From: an uncultured Lachnospiraceae bacterium
Lineage (GTDB): Bacteria > Bacillota > Clostridia > Lachnospirales > Lachnospiraceae
NCBI GenBank assembly: GCA_949076555.1
Contig: CARUOB010000011.1
Span: forward strand, 1 to 25,800
Direction: 5' to 3'
DNA: 25,800 bases
In this document: in pieces, positions 10,101 through 16,738 of the stretch
Layout: every line of letters starts with the position of its first letter
How positions within the stretch are numbered: the first letter of the stretch is position 1
Notes under the pieces: model-generated
The model's database searches: none
The model's input: the letters and a program-made list of their open reading frames with translations, nothing else
What the model was told of the DNA's origin: nothing
Program-made: the position numbers and the translations under genes

Positions 10101-12154
10101 TAGTCTGAGAAACCGTTCGTCTTGTTCTGATCCAGGATCTCCTTGTCCAGAAGATCTTCCGCTTCGCTCTTATACCACGTATACGTAAAGTCCTCGCCTA
10201 CCGCGTTAAGAGATTTGCTCGCGCCTTTCAGCTTGATCTTATTCTTATAATCGGATTTGTTCGCAAAAAGGGGCGTGCTGTCATACTCCTTCGCGCCTGC
10301 CTCCTCCGGTGTTTTACCGGCCTTGCCATCCTTGAGCAGCGCTTCCAGATCCCACTCCATCTCGACGCCTGCCTCTACCGTTACGGTAAGAGCCTCCGCA
10401 TCCGTCGAAGGTGTCTCAACGGTCGTATAGTTAGGGTTCGCACCGTTAATCTCTTCCCCGTTCTCGTCCAGACCGGAATTGATGCCCGTCCTGTGAGCAT
10501 AGGTACCGTCAGCATTATAAATCGCTTTCTTACCGTCATAGATCACGCGGTACTCCTTACCGCCCTCCATTCTGTAATCAGCGTCGCTGATGCTCTTCCA
10601 TGTCTGCCCGTCCTTCACCTGAAGCGTAAACGCCGGTTCGTAGATCTGGCTGACATTGGCATCATCATAACCGGTACCCCAGATATGATTTTCCTTCGCA
10701 TTGATCTTAATCTCTTTGTCCTGACGATCTTTCGCCTTGGCTTCGTATGTCACCTGTGACAGCACCTTGGTCATAAGCGTGCCCGCCGTGGCCGCTATCT
10801 CTTTTGAGTTTGTGATAGCAACCGTTACCGGTGCCGGGGCGACTACGACCTCGATTTTGGCCTCACTGTCCGCATATACGCCATCCTTATCCTCATAGGT
10901 AAGGATATATGTATATGTACCCGCATCAGTGGGCGCTTTTACCTCACCCTTTTCGTCTACTTCGCAATCGGGGTACTCTGCCCACGCTCCGACTGCCTCG
11001 GCGCCCTCTAATTTCTTCCCATTTCCTGCTTCATCCAAATACTGGACTTCACATGTATACTCTGTTGTAAGCGCGGGAACCGCCACCGGCTTTCCGTCAT
11101 ATACGCGCCTTACGTTTTTTTGCCCTTCCTGATCCGCGAGGGCAACGACGATTTGTGTCTGCGTCAGTTCACCCATCTCGATGTCCGCCGTGAAAGGCTC
11201 GATCTCATAGTTTTTCGCGGCCGCCTTCGCAGCCTCAGATGCGTCCGGCTTGAGCGACGGCGTAACATCCGCCACATAGTCACCGTCTTGCTCCATCTTT
11301 TCGTCCTGCTTAAGAGAGCCGCCCGCTATTGCATTTCTCACGTCCGTCACTGTCAAAACTATCGTGTCTTTCGTCAGATCAGCCTGATCGGCCGCTGCCA
11401 CATCAACACTGTCAATCTCTACTTTGACAGAATCTTTCAGTGCGCCGGGTTTTACTACCACCGGGTTCAGGTTTATCGAAAGCGGCGCCTTTTTGATCTC
11501 ACACGTGATCTTCTTCTCCGCGCCGTCATGCACATCCGGAACTGCCGCATAGCTCAGGGTAAGCTGATACTCGCCCGCTTTCACCGGTTCTCCCGTCATA
11601 GCGGTATAGCTCCCGTCTTCGCCCTTCACTTCCCATTTGTGCGCCACCGTGTCATACACGGATTCCGTACTGCCGTTCTCCGTCTTCGTCAGCTCGACCC
11701 CGCTCAAGTCAAAAGGTTCATAGCCGTTATAAACCGCCTCTGTCTCCAGCCCGCTGACCTTGATCTCGTAGACAGGCTTCTCCGCCGCCGGGGCAGGATC
11801 GCCTTCCGCGTTCGTCTCCGCCTGATCGTCCACAGCTACCTTGTTCTCCGTCTCGTCGGCATTCTCCGCCGTCGTGCCGGTGTCCGCGGCAGACTGGCCG
11901 TCGTTTTCCGTATCAGCCATTGTATCTGCAGCGTCTACTACCTCCGATTCGTCCTCGTCTGCCGGCACAGCCCCTTCAGCCGGTACGTCCGTGTCGCTGT
12001 TTTCCGACGACACATCATTCACTACATCTTCCGTGGCAGCATCGTCTGCAGTTGCAGCGAGCGCCGTCTGGGGTATCATAGTGACTGACATAGCCGCCGC
12101 CAATATCATGGCCAGCATTCTCTTGGCCAGATACAGCTTCTTTGTCTTACCCAT
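4157..12154 (-). CDS. giant secreted multi-domain surface protein
   Basis: A 2665-residue exported protein. Residues 1-33 are a signal peptide (basic start, hydrophobic LAMILAAAMSV, likely cut after TALA). Residues 34-125 are an acidic, Ala/Thr/Asp-rich low-complexity stretch. About 127-450 hold MBG/YDG-like beta repeats (VYDGKPV; APTDAGTYTYILTYED), with a related unit near 620-740. A Big_2-type Ig domain lies near 1260-1345 (SGYVTALKKGKADIIV). Fn3-like segments are near 1350-1478 and 1745-1865, and another Ig-like one near 1910-1998. The tail (2035-2657) has six modules of roughly 90-110 residues, each opening with a GxYxF-type strand (GQYQFSL, GYYQFSA, GAYQFTL, GIYSFTT, GYYTFWS), resembling PPC-type beta sandwiches. 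No LPXTG, SLH, choline-binding or catalytic motif was seen. ATG 12154 follows GAGGAGG. Adhesion or carbohydrate binding is plausible but unproven. Expression may be switchable through its promoter. Confidence 0.9.
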   Translation of the reverse strand: MGKTKKLYLAKRMLAMILAAAMSVTMIPQTALAATADDAATEDVVNDVSSENSDTDVPAEGAVPADEDESEVVDAADTMADTENDGQSAADTGTTAENADETENKVAVDDQAETNAEGDPAPAAEKPVYEIKVSGLETEAVYNGYEPFDLSGVELTKTENGSTESVYDTVAHKWEVKGEDGSYTAMTGEPVKAGEYQLTLSYAAVPDVHDGAEKKITCEIKKAPLSINLNPVVVKPGALKDSVKVEIDSVDVAAADQADLTKDTIVLTVTDVRNAIAGGSLKQDEKMEQDGDYVADVTPSLKPDASEAAKAAAKNYEIEPFTADIEMGELTQTQIVVALADQEGQKNVRRVYDGKPVAVPALTTEYTCEVQYLDEAGNGKKLEGAEAVGAWAEYPDCEVDEKGEVKAPTDAGTYTYILTYEDKDGVYADSEAKIEVVVAPAPVTVAITNSKEIAATAGTLMTKVLSQVTYEAKAKDRQDKEIKINAKENHIWGTGYDDANVSQIYEPAFTLQVKDGQTWKSISDADYRMEGGKEYRVIYDGKKAIYNADGTYAHRTGINSGLDENGEEINGANPNYTTVETPSTDAEALTVTVEAGVEMEWDLEALLKDGKAGKTPEEAGAKEYDSTPLFANKSDYKNKIKLKGASKSLNAVGEDFTYTWYKSEAEDLLDKEILDQNKTNGFSDYGFEDEENWTSLWNMTAPTDAGIYKLVVSYEDNTDDGTLYYVKDGAAAVVYFVIDKVQLTITPEGEYSMLSGGTPADFFYNHDIKYQMDKKLDGIEIFWGIEKYIKQDDGTNQFEESYNEFNNYTELVFDDTGKTEYKIQAFGVKYWDVGYNEYLLDGNYTTYKKVKTEKDVQNPAGETKKRAGYKEEPLGGTAPFTVNKMGEKVLNLTPVPEKLVAYEDIYDGKCLTREMVKPEEAYTLTTTKDGQPVDVPKDLVEYRYVEKTTGEDGLLEDLWMAGEYDLYACFGGNEEYAPLDLGPEPVTVPGKLIGTIKIGKRSISLELKLNDTYEAGSTTGLRSDIRDGYRVTGYAESDEWAFTDENDAWENGEPAFSVYEKGSKTPLSGNILHRNREFEIRYDAESGGLRDDFDRNYEVAAADVLCTFKTVAAPAKITSVVLGNVKQLAIGAPEVTRKDDSISQTVNVLEGIGYATSNGMTGNLAAFKISAPAEFGSQIPDTAMYKNEVEKAGGKVVAEYKNSGYFTVLFDAANGEKSFNIRWEDKYVETIKLNFDKEQCLGNLQDAVAPKKLAFNAAPKKLAIGSSVQLDVKITKAQMADVVCLGYKSSDDTVMHVNPESGYVTALKKGKADIIVFPQHMNEYGEMVPIEGATTAKVTIEGTLVTAPKPVTVSAHGTEADVNYGVVSDGYRREIYVVAGKKNAKDIEVKAKNLQGNKNQWRNDFEIEPIYQDSADESYNRLNNKYTARLTKLAPNTQYTVYVRNVCGAKTLSDGSVITQSTVDDSAAGTAVTFTTLKSEALELDLKLDETVDGITDVTWYEDYDKMPAFYPYVRTYVVDFSKIKALDSKTLGRFFLNASDPAADSDDYLDLELPLDKQYKDVYQEPKLQYYVLGKDKNGNSAKVQKNEFVSVDKKGKIKLTGITGHYDVDAEDYIDCVEIYAYDSSLDEETNIRLVISADVDSVTAKKKTVNLSVGQSVNLNDIALYTYKSGKTKLTSYRAPDMDMDVVRAAVQAQKEYFELNGNSLRAIKSGGRLELSLTDKNVKKIAEPETNATAKITFVSKELAPVKKIKAIDVTNDKFGLTFTHAGDADAFRVEIIDSSKKKLLDKRYEKTGVTKVSYEVSGNKRKWLKDTYRISATQIRDDVVAGGGKIAKESQYTVQITALYKNVTAKPASAKAKTTKIPACDSYLTDTHRFDNNDNVISVSQPRGGMKIGVSEGNYTLSYDPDNDEYNNRLWVLSGNSYTLTAYPSNRGRVNDTLAWTIGDKKVASVKAAAGTYCITLKGLKPGSTTLEVKSKILGNKVIARYDISVVAVGDAYKNGDGSTRYYGDDEPEDYADPDYPEGIDSNAPEYLPLSVGDPRKVGMSQYHYFSFTAAETAKYAFETTGSSVRIWKKSTANGSWSSCGSNLGWLTEGTTIYLRSRGDENAVNNAYYVEINLTQRMEAAENGKKVTGQDEPASFEFNAPETGQYQFSLSDENNNKETLYLYTNVQDAMNQAYTSNYGATVETQLQKGDSVWLTTRYNNLAYGVEYTLQAKKISEDVAFGTPKQVTLASDETKYLMYTIEKSGYYQFSATADTANNNVSGEIKVGTEVKTQIYGTNFSEKLELNQGDVVCVKVRNGDSADVTFTVNTTDITPADLSTATGDVKVNGTETFYAFTASMTGAYQFTLTVDQANQSDAELKIWSSMSDAESYYGSPLATGTAGTAGTDGKVTITASVLLMAGQTVYVNPVNNSGSEMTVAVAGAKDDSIPTFTTAGTEIALQADQEKKVLFIAEGTGIYSFTTADALSEKTTFELSRGGNATESMVMNKGSKLSKKMVLKAGQTVMWTMSAQGDVTFSLQAELTDPLEELKLGVAAQASVLGKNDAPDRQATATGHIFTVPEDGYYTFWSEGTADTYGILYDIGSVDADTCLLHNNMNTSGSIGAADGDGPTDEGHNYGIYCQLTKGQTVYLKSLCYFDTQSVSFTVHVGKGFRPWNN
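8367..8411 (-). repeat. short direct repeat inside the giant gene
   Basis: An 18-base sequence, GCCAGCTTCTTCGGCGCC as read on the plus strand, occurs at 8367-8384 and again at 8394-8411, a period of 27 bases. It encodes the doubled APKKLA segment near residues 1249-1264, at the entry to the Big_2-like domain. A 27-base step keeps the reading frame. Confidence 0.7.
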
Positions 12155-12208
12155 TTCTTGTCCTCCTCTTTATTGTTTTGTAATTTACTGGTTTTTCGCA
12201 AAGCAAAA

Positions 12209-12265
12209 AACACGTAAAACCATTATACCCCCCCCCGGGTGGAAAAAGCAAGCGTTTTACGTGTT
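12209..12265. repeat. 12-base perfect inverted repeat enclosing a promoter
   Basis: AACACGTAAAAC (12209-12220) and its exact reverse complement GTTTTACGTGTT (12254-12265) flank 33 bases that contain the complete -35 and -10 boxes of the giant surface-protein gene. Three readings are possible: an invertible promoter, a paired operator, or a terminator for the chemotaxis gene upstream, since the second arm on the minus strand runs into six T. Confidence 0.85.
12222..12251 (-). promoter_or_regulatory. promoter of the giant gene with a G9 spacer tract
   Basis: On the minus strand the -35 box TTGCTT (12246-12251) and a consensus -10 box TATAAT (12222-12227) are 18 bases apart. The half of the spacer next to the -10 box is an unbroken run of nine G (12228-12236). 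Loss of one G would give the optimal 17-base spacing, so slippage here should change promoter strength. The leader to the ATG is about 60 bases. Confidence 0.8.
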
Positions 12266-12345
12266 CTTTCTATGTTCTATTGTATTCAATTTCCCGTCAC
12301 GGACCGGCAAAAAACCGAGCTTCTCCGCCAGCCCTTTCGCAGTAT

Positions 12346-14064
12346 TTATCCTTCAAAACATGCCGTCTGTTCGGACAAGTGACTCACCACATCGGAAACC
12401 TGATTCAATGCTTCCACAATGCCTTTCATGTTTTCCGCAAGCGCCGCCGTGTTATCTACCACACCGCCGACTCCCTGCGCGCTCTCTCTGACGTTGCTCG
12501 TAATGTTCTCATTCGACTCCGCCACCGAGCGCATCATCGATCCGATGTTTTCCATGGAATCCCGCATCTCGCCCATCATCCGGTCCACCGTGATGGAATC
12601 GTTCAAATACTGCTCTCCCGTGCGCTCCAAGATCTCATAATCCGGCATCACGCGTTCATTTATAAATTTCACCAGATTCCCGGCGTTCTCCGCCAGCGTC
12701 GTAACCGCCGCCACAACGCCTGCCGAAATCTGACGGATATTTCCGGCTGTCTGTTTCGAGTTGTCCGCCAACTGACGGATCTCGTCCGCCACCACCGCAA
12801 AGCCTCTGCCCGCCTCGCCAACTCTTGCCGCCTCAATGGACGCATTCAGCGCAAGCAGATTCGTCTTGGATGCAATACTCAGAATGTCCGCCGTCAAATT
12901 TCCTATCTTTTCAATCTGTCTGCTGTCCTCGATGGACGCGTTCAGGGACACGTCAAATTCCTTTATCATACCGTCCGCAGTCGCACGGCTTTCCTGTGCC
13001 AGCTTGCGCAGCTCTTCGGCACGGTTTCGGATCTCCTCCGCAAACTTCGTACCGCTGACCGCCTGATCAATGATCTCTCCCACGGAGGCCTCCGCCCCTC
13101 TGGTATTTTCACTGACATAACCGACTGTGGCAGATACTTCTTCCATGCTGGCCGCCAATTCCTCCATCGTAGCCGAGGTATCGCTGGCGTTTTGGTTCGT
13201 CTCCTCCACGACTTCGTTGACATGGAGCTGCTGTCTGTTAATCTCATCACTGCAGGAAATCACCCCGCCAATCACATCCTGCAGAATGTCCAGAAATTCA
13301 TTCACACCCGTGGCCAATACCGCGATTTCATCCTTCGTCTGCACGGGCACCCTCTCAGTCAAATTCCCCTTATTTTTATGTATATCTTCGATCATGCCGT
13401 TGATCACCTGCGCAATCTTCTGAATCGGCATCACGATAATGCGGTGTGCAATAATCAAAACCAGAACCGCCGTCACAATCAAAATCACGATAACCGAAAC
13501 GATCAGCACATAGGAGCCATCCGCTTTCTTCTGCAGATATGTCTTGCCTTCGGCAAGCTCCGCATCCGAAAACTCCAGAAGATCATTCATGCTGTTGCCA
13601 ATGGTATTATTCAGCATGCCGAGATTATTGGCAATCAGGTTGTTGGCGCGTTCCTTATCATTCTCCCGGCTCAGCTCTACGATGGTGTCCACATAGGAAT
13701 CAAAGCTGATAAGCCGCCCTTCCAGCGCATCGTAAACTCCCTGCATCTCCTCCGACGTAATCTTCGTCTTATAAATTTCCATGGATTCCCACATCTGCGC
13801 CCGAAGCTCCAAAATATCCTCCGCACGCTTATCCATCGTCCGCACCAGTTTGGCGTTCACATGGGCATACACGTTCAGATACATGTTCAGATAATCTTCG
13901 TAGATACCGTGAACCAGATTGATCTTCTCCACCTCATTGTTCATAATATCCTGGCTGACTTGGGAAATCTCTGTCATGCCGTTAGACAGAAGTCCCAGTG
14001 ATATGATAGAAATCAGCGCAAGCACAATGATTGCCGAAGCAAATTTAAAACCAATCTTCCTCAT
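12346..14064 (-). CDS. methyl-accepting chemotaxis protein
   Basis: A 572-residue transmembrane chemoreceptor. Membrane helix 1 is at residues 7-27 (FASAIIVLALISIISLGLL). An extracellular, mostly helical sensor of the four-helix-bundle type spans 28-184, membrane helix 2 about 185-206, HAMP about 207-260 (MPIQKIAQVINGMIEDI), and the long signalling coiled coil follows. The conserved hairpin tip is at 396-435 (TNLLALNASIEAARVGEAGR, then GFAVVADEIRQLAD), which binds CheA and CheW. The ATG at 14064 is chosen because GGGAGG stands eight bases upstream; an ATG at 14145 would add 27 residues before the membrane helix. The sensed ligand cannot be told. No pentapeptide tether for CheR is present at the C-terminus. 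It implies a chemotactic, probably motile host. The next gene downstream has its own promoter. Confidence 0.95.
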   Translation of the reverse strand: MRKIGFKFASAIIVLALISIISLGLLSNGMTEISQVSQDIMNNEVEKINLVHGIYEDYLNMYLNVYAHVNAKLVRTMDKRAEDILELRAQMWESMEIYKTKITSEEMQGVYDALEGRLISFDSYVDTIVELSRENDKERANNLIANNLGMLNNTIGNSMNDLLEFSDAELAEGKTYLQKKADGSYVLIVSVIVILIVTAVLVLIIAHRIIVMPIQKIAQVINGMIEDIHKNKGNLTERVPVQTKDEIAVLATGVNEFLDILQDVIGGVISCSDEINRQQLHVNEVVEETNQNASDTSATMEELAASMEEVSATVGYVSENTRGAEASVGEIIDQAVSGTKFAEEIRNRAEELRKLAQESRATADGMIKEFDVSLNASIEDSRQIEKIGNLTADILSIASKTNLLALNASIEAARVGEAGRGFAVVADEIRQLADNSKQTAGNIRQISAGVVAAVTTLAENAGNLVKFINERVMPDYEILERTGEQYLNDSITVDRMMGEMRDSMENIGSMMRSVAESNENITSNVRESAQGVGGVVDNTAALAENMKGIVEALNQVSDVVSHLSEQTACFEG

Positions 14065-14135
14065 GAATTTATCCTCCCGGGTATGTCGTCCATAAAAAAG
14101 TATTATCTGCCGTCCGTCAATTTTGAACCGCAATA

Positions 14136-14144
14136 AGTATACCA
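14136..14144 (-). promoter_or_regulatory. possible extended -10 promoter of the chemotaxis gene
   Basis: On the minus strand TGGTATACT is an extended -10 element (TGN followed by TATACT) about 70 bases before the ATG. No good -35 box lies 16-18 bases upstream. The rest of the gap to the tRNA terminator shows nothing else recognisable. Confidence 0.4.
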
Positions 14145-14246
14145 CATTTTGTCGCGCAAAGATAGACCCTTGCAGAATAATTATGATACATACACAGCGT
14201 TCATTTGCCTGTTGTCAGCGTTTATATTCCTGTGCCCGAGCGGACA

Positions 14247-14283
14247 TAAAAAACCCCGATGCTCCATTCTCATCGGGGTTTTC
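14247..14283 (-). terminator. terminator of tRNA-Gln
   Basis: Directly after the tRNA, on the minus strand, AACCCCGATG pairs with CATCGGGGTT around a nine-base loop and is followed by a T-run. This is a textbook intrinsic terminator. Confidence 0.93.
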
Positions 14284-14286
14284 AAG

Positions 14287-14358
14287 CTGGGCTACAAGGA
14301 TTCGAACCTTGAAATGACGGAGTCAGAGTCCGTTGCCTTACCGTTTGGCGATAGCCCA
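14287..14358 (-). tRNA. tRNA-Gln (anticodon CUG)
   Basis: A 72-base cloverleaf reads on the minus strand with acceptor stem TGGGCTA/TAGCCCA and discriminator G. The anticodon stem is ACGGA/TCCGT with loop CTCTGAC, giving anticodon CTG. The T arm is AAGGTTCGAATCCTT. The 3' CCA is not encoded. CUG reads only CAG, so the genome must carry another glutamine tRNA (UUG) elsewhere. The gene is a single unit with its own promoter and terminator, just behind the glutamine synthetase gene. Confidence 0.96.
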
Positions 14359-14371
14359 TCAACAATTAAGG

Positions 14372-14400
14372 ATTATAGCGGAAAAAGGGCCGTTTGACAA
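14372..14400 (-). promoter_or_regulatory. tRNA-Gln promoter
   Basis: On the minus strand TTGTCA (14395-14400), a 17-base spacer and consensus TATAAT (14372-14377) lie a few bases before the tRNA. The -35 box is in the loop of the terminator hairpin behind the glutamine synthetase gene, and the spacer is its 3' arm. Confidence 0.88.
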
Positions 14401-14409
14401 GCCCTTTTT
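14382..14409. terminator. terminator behind glutamine synthetase, possibly bidirectional
   Basis: AAAAAGGGC (14382-14390) pairs with GCCCTTTTT (14401-14409) around a ten-base loop. The A and T runs make it symmetrical. It lies about 35 bases past the stop of the glutamine synthetase gene, beyond an AT-rich spacer. Confidence 0.82.
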
Positions 14410-14444
14410 TCCACTTTTTTTAAAAATTTTCAAAATTTTTTAAA

Positions 14445-16556
14445 TCAGATCTCAAACATCAGCTCTCCGTAGGTCGGAATCGGCCAATATTCCTTATCTA
14501 CGATCATTTCCAGCTCGTCTGCCGGTGCCCGTAGCTCATCCATGGCCACCCTGACCGTATCTTTATAGAAGAATGCCTGCTCCTTCGCGTCCTCCATCAC
14601 GGAAGCCTCTTTCTCCGCCTTTTTCAGTTTCTCAAGGGCCGTCTGCATGGCCGTCAGTTTCCCGCCGACGCTGCGCAGAAGCGCTTCCTGCATAGACGCG
14701 TCCGCGCCCGCCGCCTTCACCGCGTTCACGGTGTCCGCAAGCACCTTCGTATAACGGATCGCCGCAGGGATGATCTGTTTGCCCGCCATGTCGATCATGG
14801 TGAGCGCCTCTATGTTAATTGATTTCGCGTAAGTCTCGTAAATGATCTCCTCGCGCGACTCCAGCTCCACCTTTGTGAAGATGTGGAACTTCTCAAACAG
14901 CCTCACCGCCTTGTCGGTGGTCAGCGTGCCCGCCGCCTCGATCATGGACTTGATGTTCGGCAGGCCGCGCCTTTCGGCCTCCGCCACCCACTCGTCGGAA
15001 TAGCCGTTGCCGTTGAAGATGATTCTCTGGTGCTCGGTCATGTATTTCTTGATCAGGTCGTGAATTGCCAGCTCCTTGTTGTCCGCCTTCTCCAGAAGAT
15101 CGGCCGCCTCACAGAAAGCCTCCGCCACAATCGCGTTCAGTGTGGTATTCGGGCTTGCGATGGAATCCGCCGATCCTACCATACGGAACTCAAATTTGTT
15201 GCCCGTGAAAGCAAAGGGCGAGGTTCTGTTTCTGTCGGTTGCGTCTTTCTGGAAGTCAGGCAGAGTGCTCACGCCCGTGCGGAGCTTTCCGCCCTCCTTG
15301 ACGGAAGTCGCCTCTCCCGTCTCAATCAACTGTGTCACCACGTCCTCAAGCTGCTCGCCGAGGAAAATGGAAATGATAGCCGGGGGCGCCTCGTTTGCGC
15401 CGAGTCTGTGGTCGTTTCCCACATCGGATGCGGACTGGCGCAGCAGATCCGCGTGAATGTCCACCGCTCTCATAATACAGGCAAGCACAAGCAAAAACTG
15501 CACGTTCTCGTTGGGTGTATCGCCGGGATCTAACAGGTTTACGCCGTTGTCCGTGGTGATCGACCAGTTGTCGTGCTTACCTGAACCGTTCACGCCTGCG
15601 TAGGGCTTTTCATGCAATAAACAACGCATGTTATGTTTAACGGCCACCCGTTTCATCGTCTCCATCACGATCTGGTTGTGGTCTACCGCGATGTTTGCCG
15701 TCTCATAAATCGGCGCAAGCTCATGCTGTGCGGGCGCCACCTCGTTGTGCTGGGTCTTCGCCGTCACGCCCAGCTTCCAAAGTTCCTCGTTTAGGTCTTT
15801 CATGTACGCGCCCACGCGCTCCCTGATCACGCCGAAGTAATGATCCTCCATCTCCTGCCCCTTGGGCGCCGGTGCGCCGAAAAGGGTGCGTCCCGCAAAC
15901 ATCAGATCTGTTCTCTTCATATATAAGTCTTTATCTACCAGAAAGTATTCCTGCTCCGGGCCAACAGAGGCGGTCACCTTGGTTGCACCCGTATTGCCAA
16001 ACAGCCTCACGATGCGCAGCGCCTGCTCGCTCAGCGCCTCCATGGAACGAAGCAGCGGCGTCTTCTTGTCAAGCGCCTCGCCCGTGTAGGAGCAAAACGC
16101 GGTGGGAATGCACAGAATCGTGCCGCAGCCGGACTCCTTCAAAAACGCGGGAGACGTAATATCCCATGCGGTGTAGCCTCTCGCCTCAAAGGTCGCTCTT
16201 AAGCCCCCGGAAGGGAAGGATGACGCATCCGGCTCGCCTTTGATCAGCTCTTTACCGGAAAACTCCGTCAGCATCTTGCCCATCTCGTCGGGATGAGACA
16301 CGAAAGCGTCATGTTTTTCCGCGGTGATACCGGTAAGCGGCTGGAACCAGTGTGTATAATGGGTCGCGCCATTCTCCACCGCCCAATCCTTCATCGCCTT
16401 GGCGACGATATTCGCGGTACTCATGGACAGCTCCCCGCCCTCATTCATCACTTTGACGACTTCCTTGTAGGCGTTTCTCGTCAGACGCTCCTGCATCTTG
16501 CTGAGCGTAAACACGTTTTTCGCAAATATCTCTTCCACATTGAATACTTCGCTCAT
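14445..16556 (-). CDS. glnN: glutamine synthetase, type III
   Basis: A 703-residue type III glutamine synthetase, the large form common in Bacteroidetes and many Clostridia, making glutamine from glutamate, ammonia and ATP in the cytoplasm. Family marks are HNEVAPAQHELAPIYETAN (residues 270-288), LLHEKPYAGVNGSGKHDNWS (313-332, the ATP/metal region) and GNDHRLGANEAPPAIIS (380-396). The C-terminal part (about 500-703) is the helical region special to this type. The ATG at 16556 is chosen because GGAGGAGG lies five bases upstream; an in-frame ATG at 16580 would add eight residues. The gene stands alone, with a -35/-10 promoter and an intrinsic terminator inside its leader, so control by attenuation is likely. 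No regulatory gene is next to it. Confidence 0.97.
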   Translation of the reverse strand: MSEVFNVEEIFAKNVFTLSKMQERLTRNAYKEVVKVMNEGGELSMSTANIVAKAMKDWAVENGATHYTHWFQPLTGITAEKHDAFVSHPDEMGKMLTEFSGKELIKGEPDASSFPSGGLRATFEARGYTAWDITSPAFLKESGCGTILCIPTAFCSYTGEALDKKTPLLRSMEALSEQALRIVRLFGNTGATKVTASVGPEQEYFLVDKDLYMKRTDLMFAGRTLFGAPAPKGQEMEDHYFGVIRERVGAYMKDLNEELWKLGVTAKTQHNEVAPAQHELAPIYETANIAVDHNQIVMETMKRVAVKHNMRCLLHEKPYAGVNGSGKHDNWSITTDNGVNLLDPGDTPNENVQFLLVLACIMRAVDIHADLLRQSASDVGNDHRLGANEAPPAIISIFLGEQLEDVVTQLIETGEATSVKEGGKLRTGVSTLPDFQKDATDRNRTSPFAFTGNKFEFRMVGSADSIASPNTTLNAIVAEAFCEAADLLEKADNKELAIHDLIKKYMTEHQRIIFNGNGYSDEWVAEAERRGLPNIKSMIEAAGTLTTDKAVRLFEKFHIFTKVELESREEIIYETYAKSINIEALTMIDMAGKQIIPAAIRYTKVLADTVNAVKAAGADASMQEALLRSVGGKLTAMQTALEKLKKAEKEASVMEDAKEQAFFYKDTVRVAMDELRAPADELEMIVDKEYWPIPTYGELMFEI

Positions 16557-16588
16557 AATCTCCTCCTCCATCCACTCCATCCGGTTTC

Positions 16589-16626
16589 AAAAAAATGCGC
16601 TCCAAAAAACTCCTTTTTTGGAACGC
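16589..16626 (-). promoter_or_regulatory. intrinsic terminator in the glutamine synthetase leader (attenuator)
   Basis: On the minus strand GCGTTCCAAAAAA pairs with TTTTTTGGAGCGC (13 base pairs, one G-T) around a GGAG loop and is followed by A and seven T. It sits between the predicted promoter and the ATG, where there is no room for a second full promoter. Any transcript from that promoter must read through it. It probably also ends the transcript of the acyltransferase operon upstream. Confidence 0.72.
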
Positions 16627-16663
16627 CATCGTTCTGAATACCTGTATACAATTCACGTCTATA

Positions 16664-16692
16664 AGAATACCTTACTTTTCTTCAAAATGCAA
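16664..16692 (-). promoter_or_regulatory. glutamine synthetase promoter
   Basis: On the minus strand TTGCAT (16687-16692) and TATTCT (16664-16669) are 17 bases apart. Transcription would start near 16657, giving a leader of about 100 bases that contains the terminator at 16589-16626. Confidence 0.62.
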
Positions 16693-16738
16693 GCATAAAT
16701 TTTCATTTTTCTCAAAACACGTTTCCGCATCTTTGCGG

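Noticed and set aside
12280..14001. Plus-strand open frame of 573 codons
   Set aside because: It mirrors the chemotaxis receptor gene, whose domains are unmistakable on the minus strand.
14090..14125. Sigma-D (flagellar) promoter for the chemotaxis gene
   Set aside because: A GCAGATAA-like box is present, but the TAAA-like -35 box is poor and the spacing is only about 12 bases.
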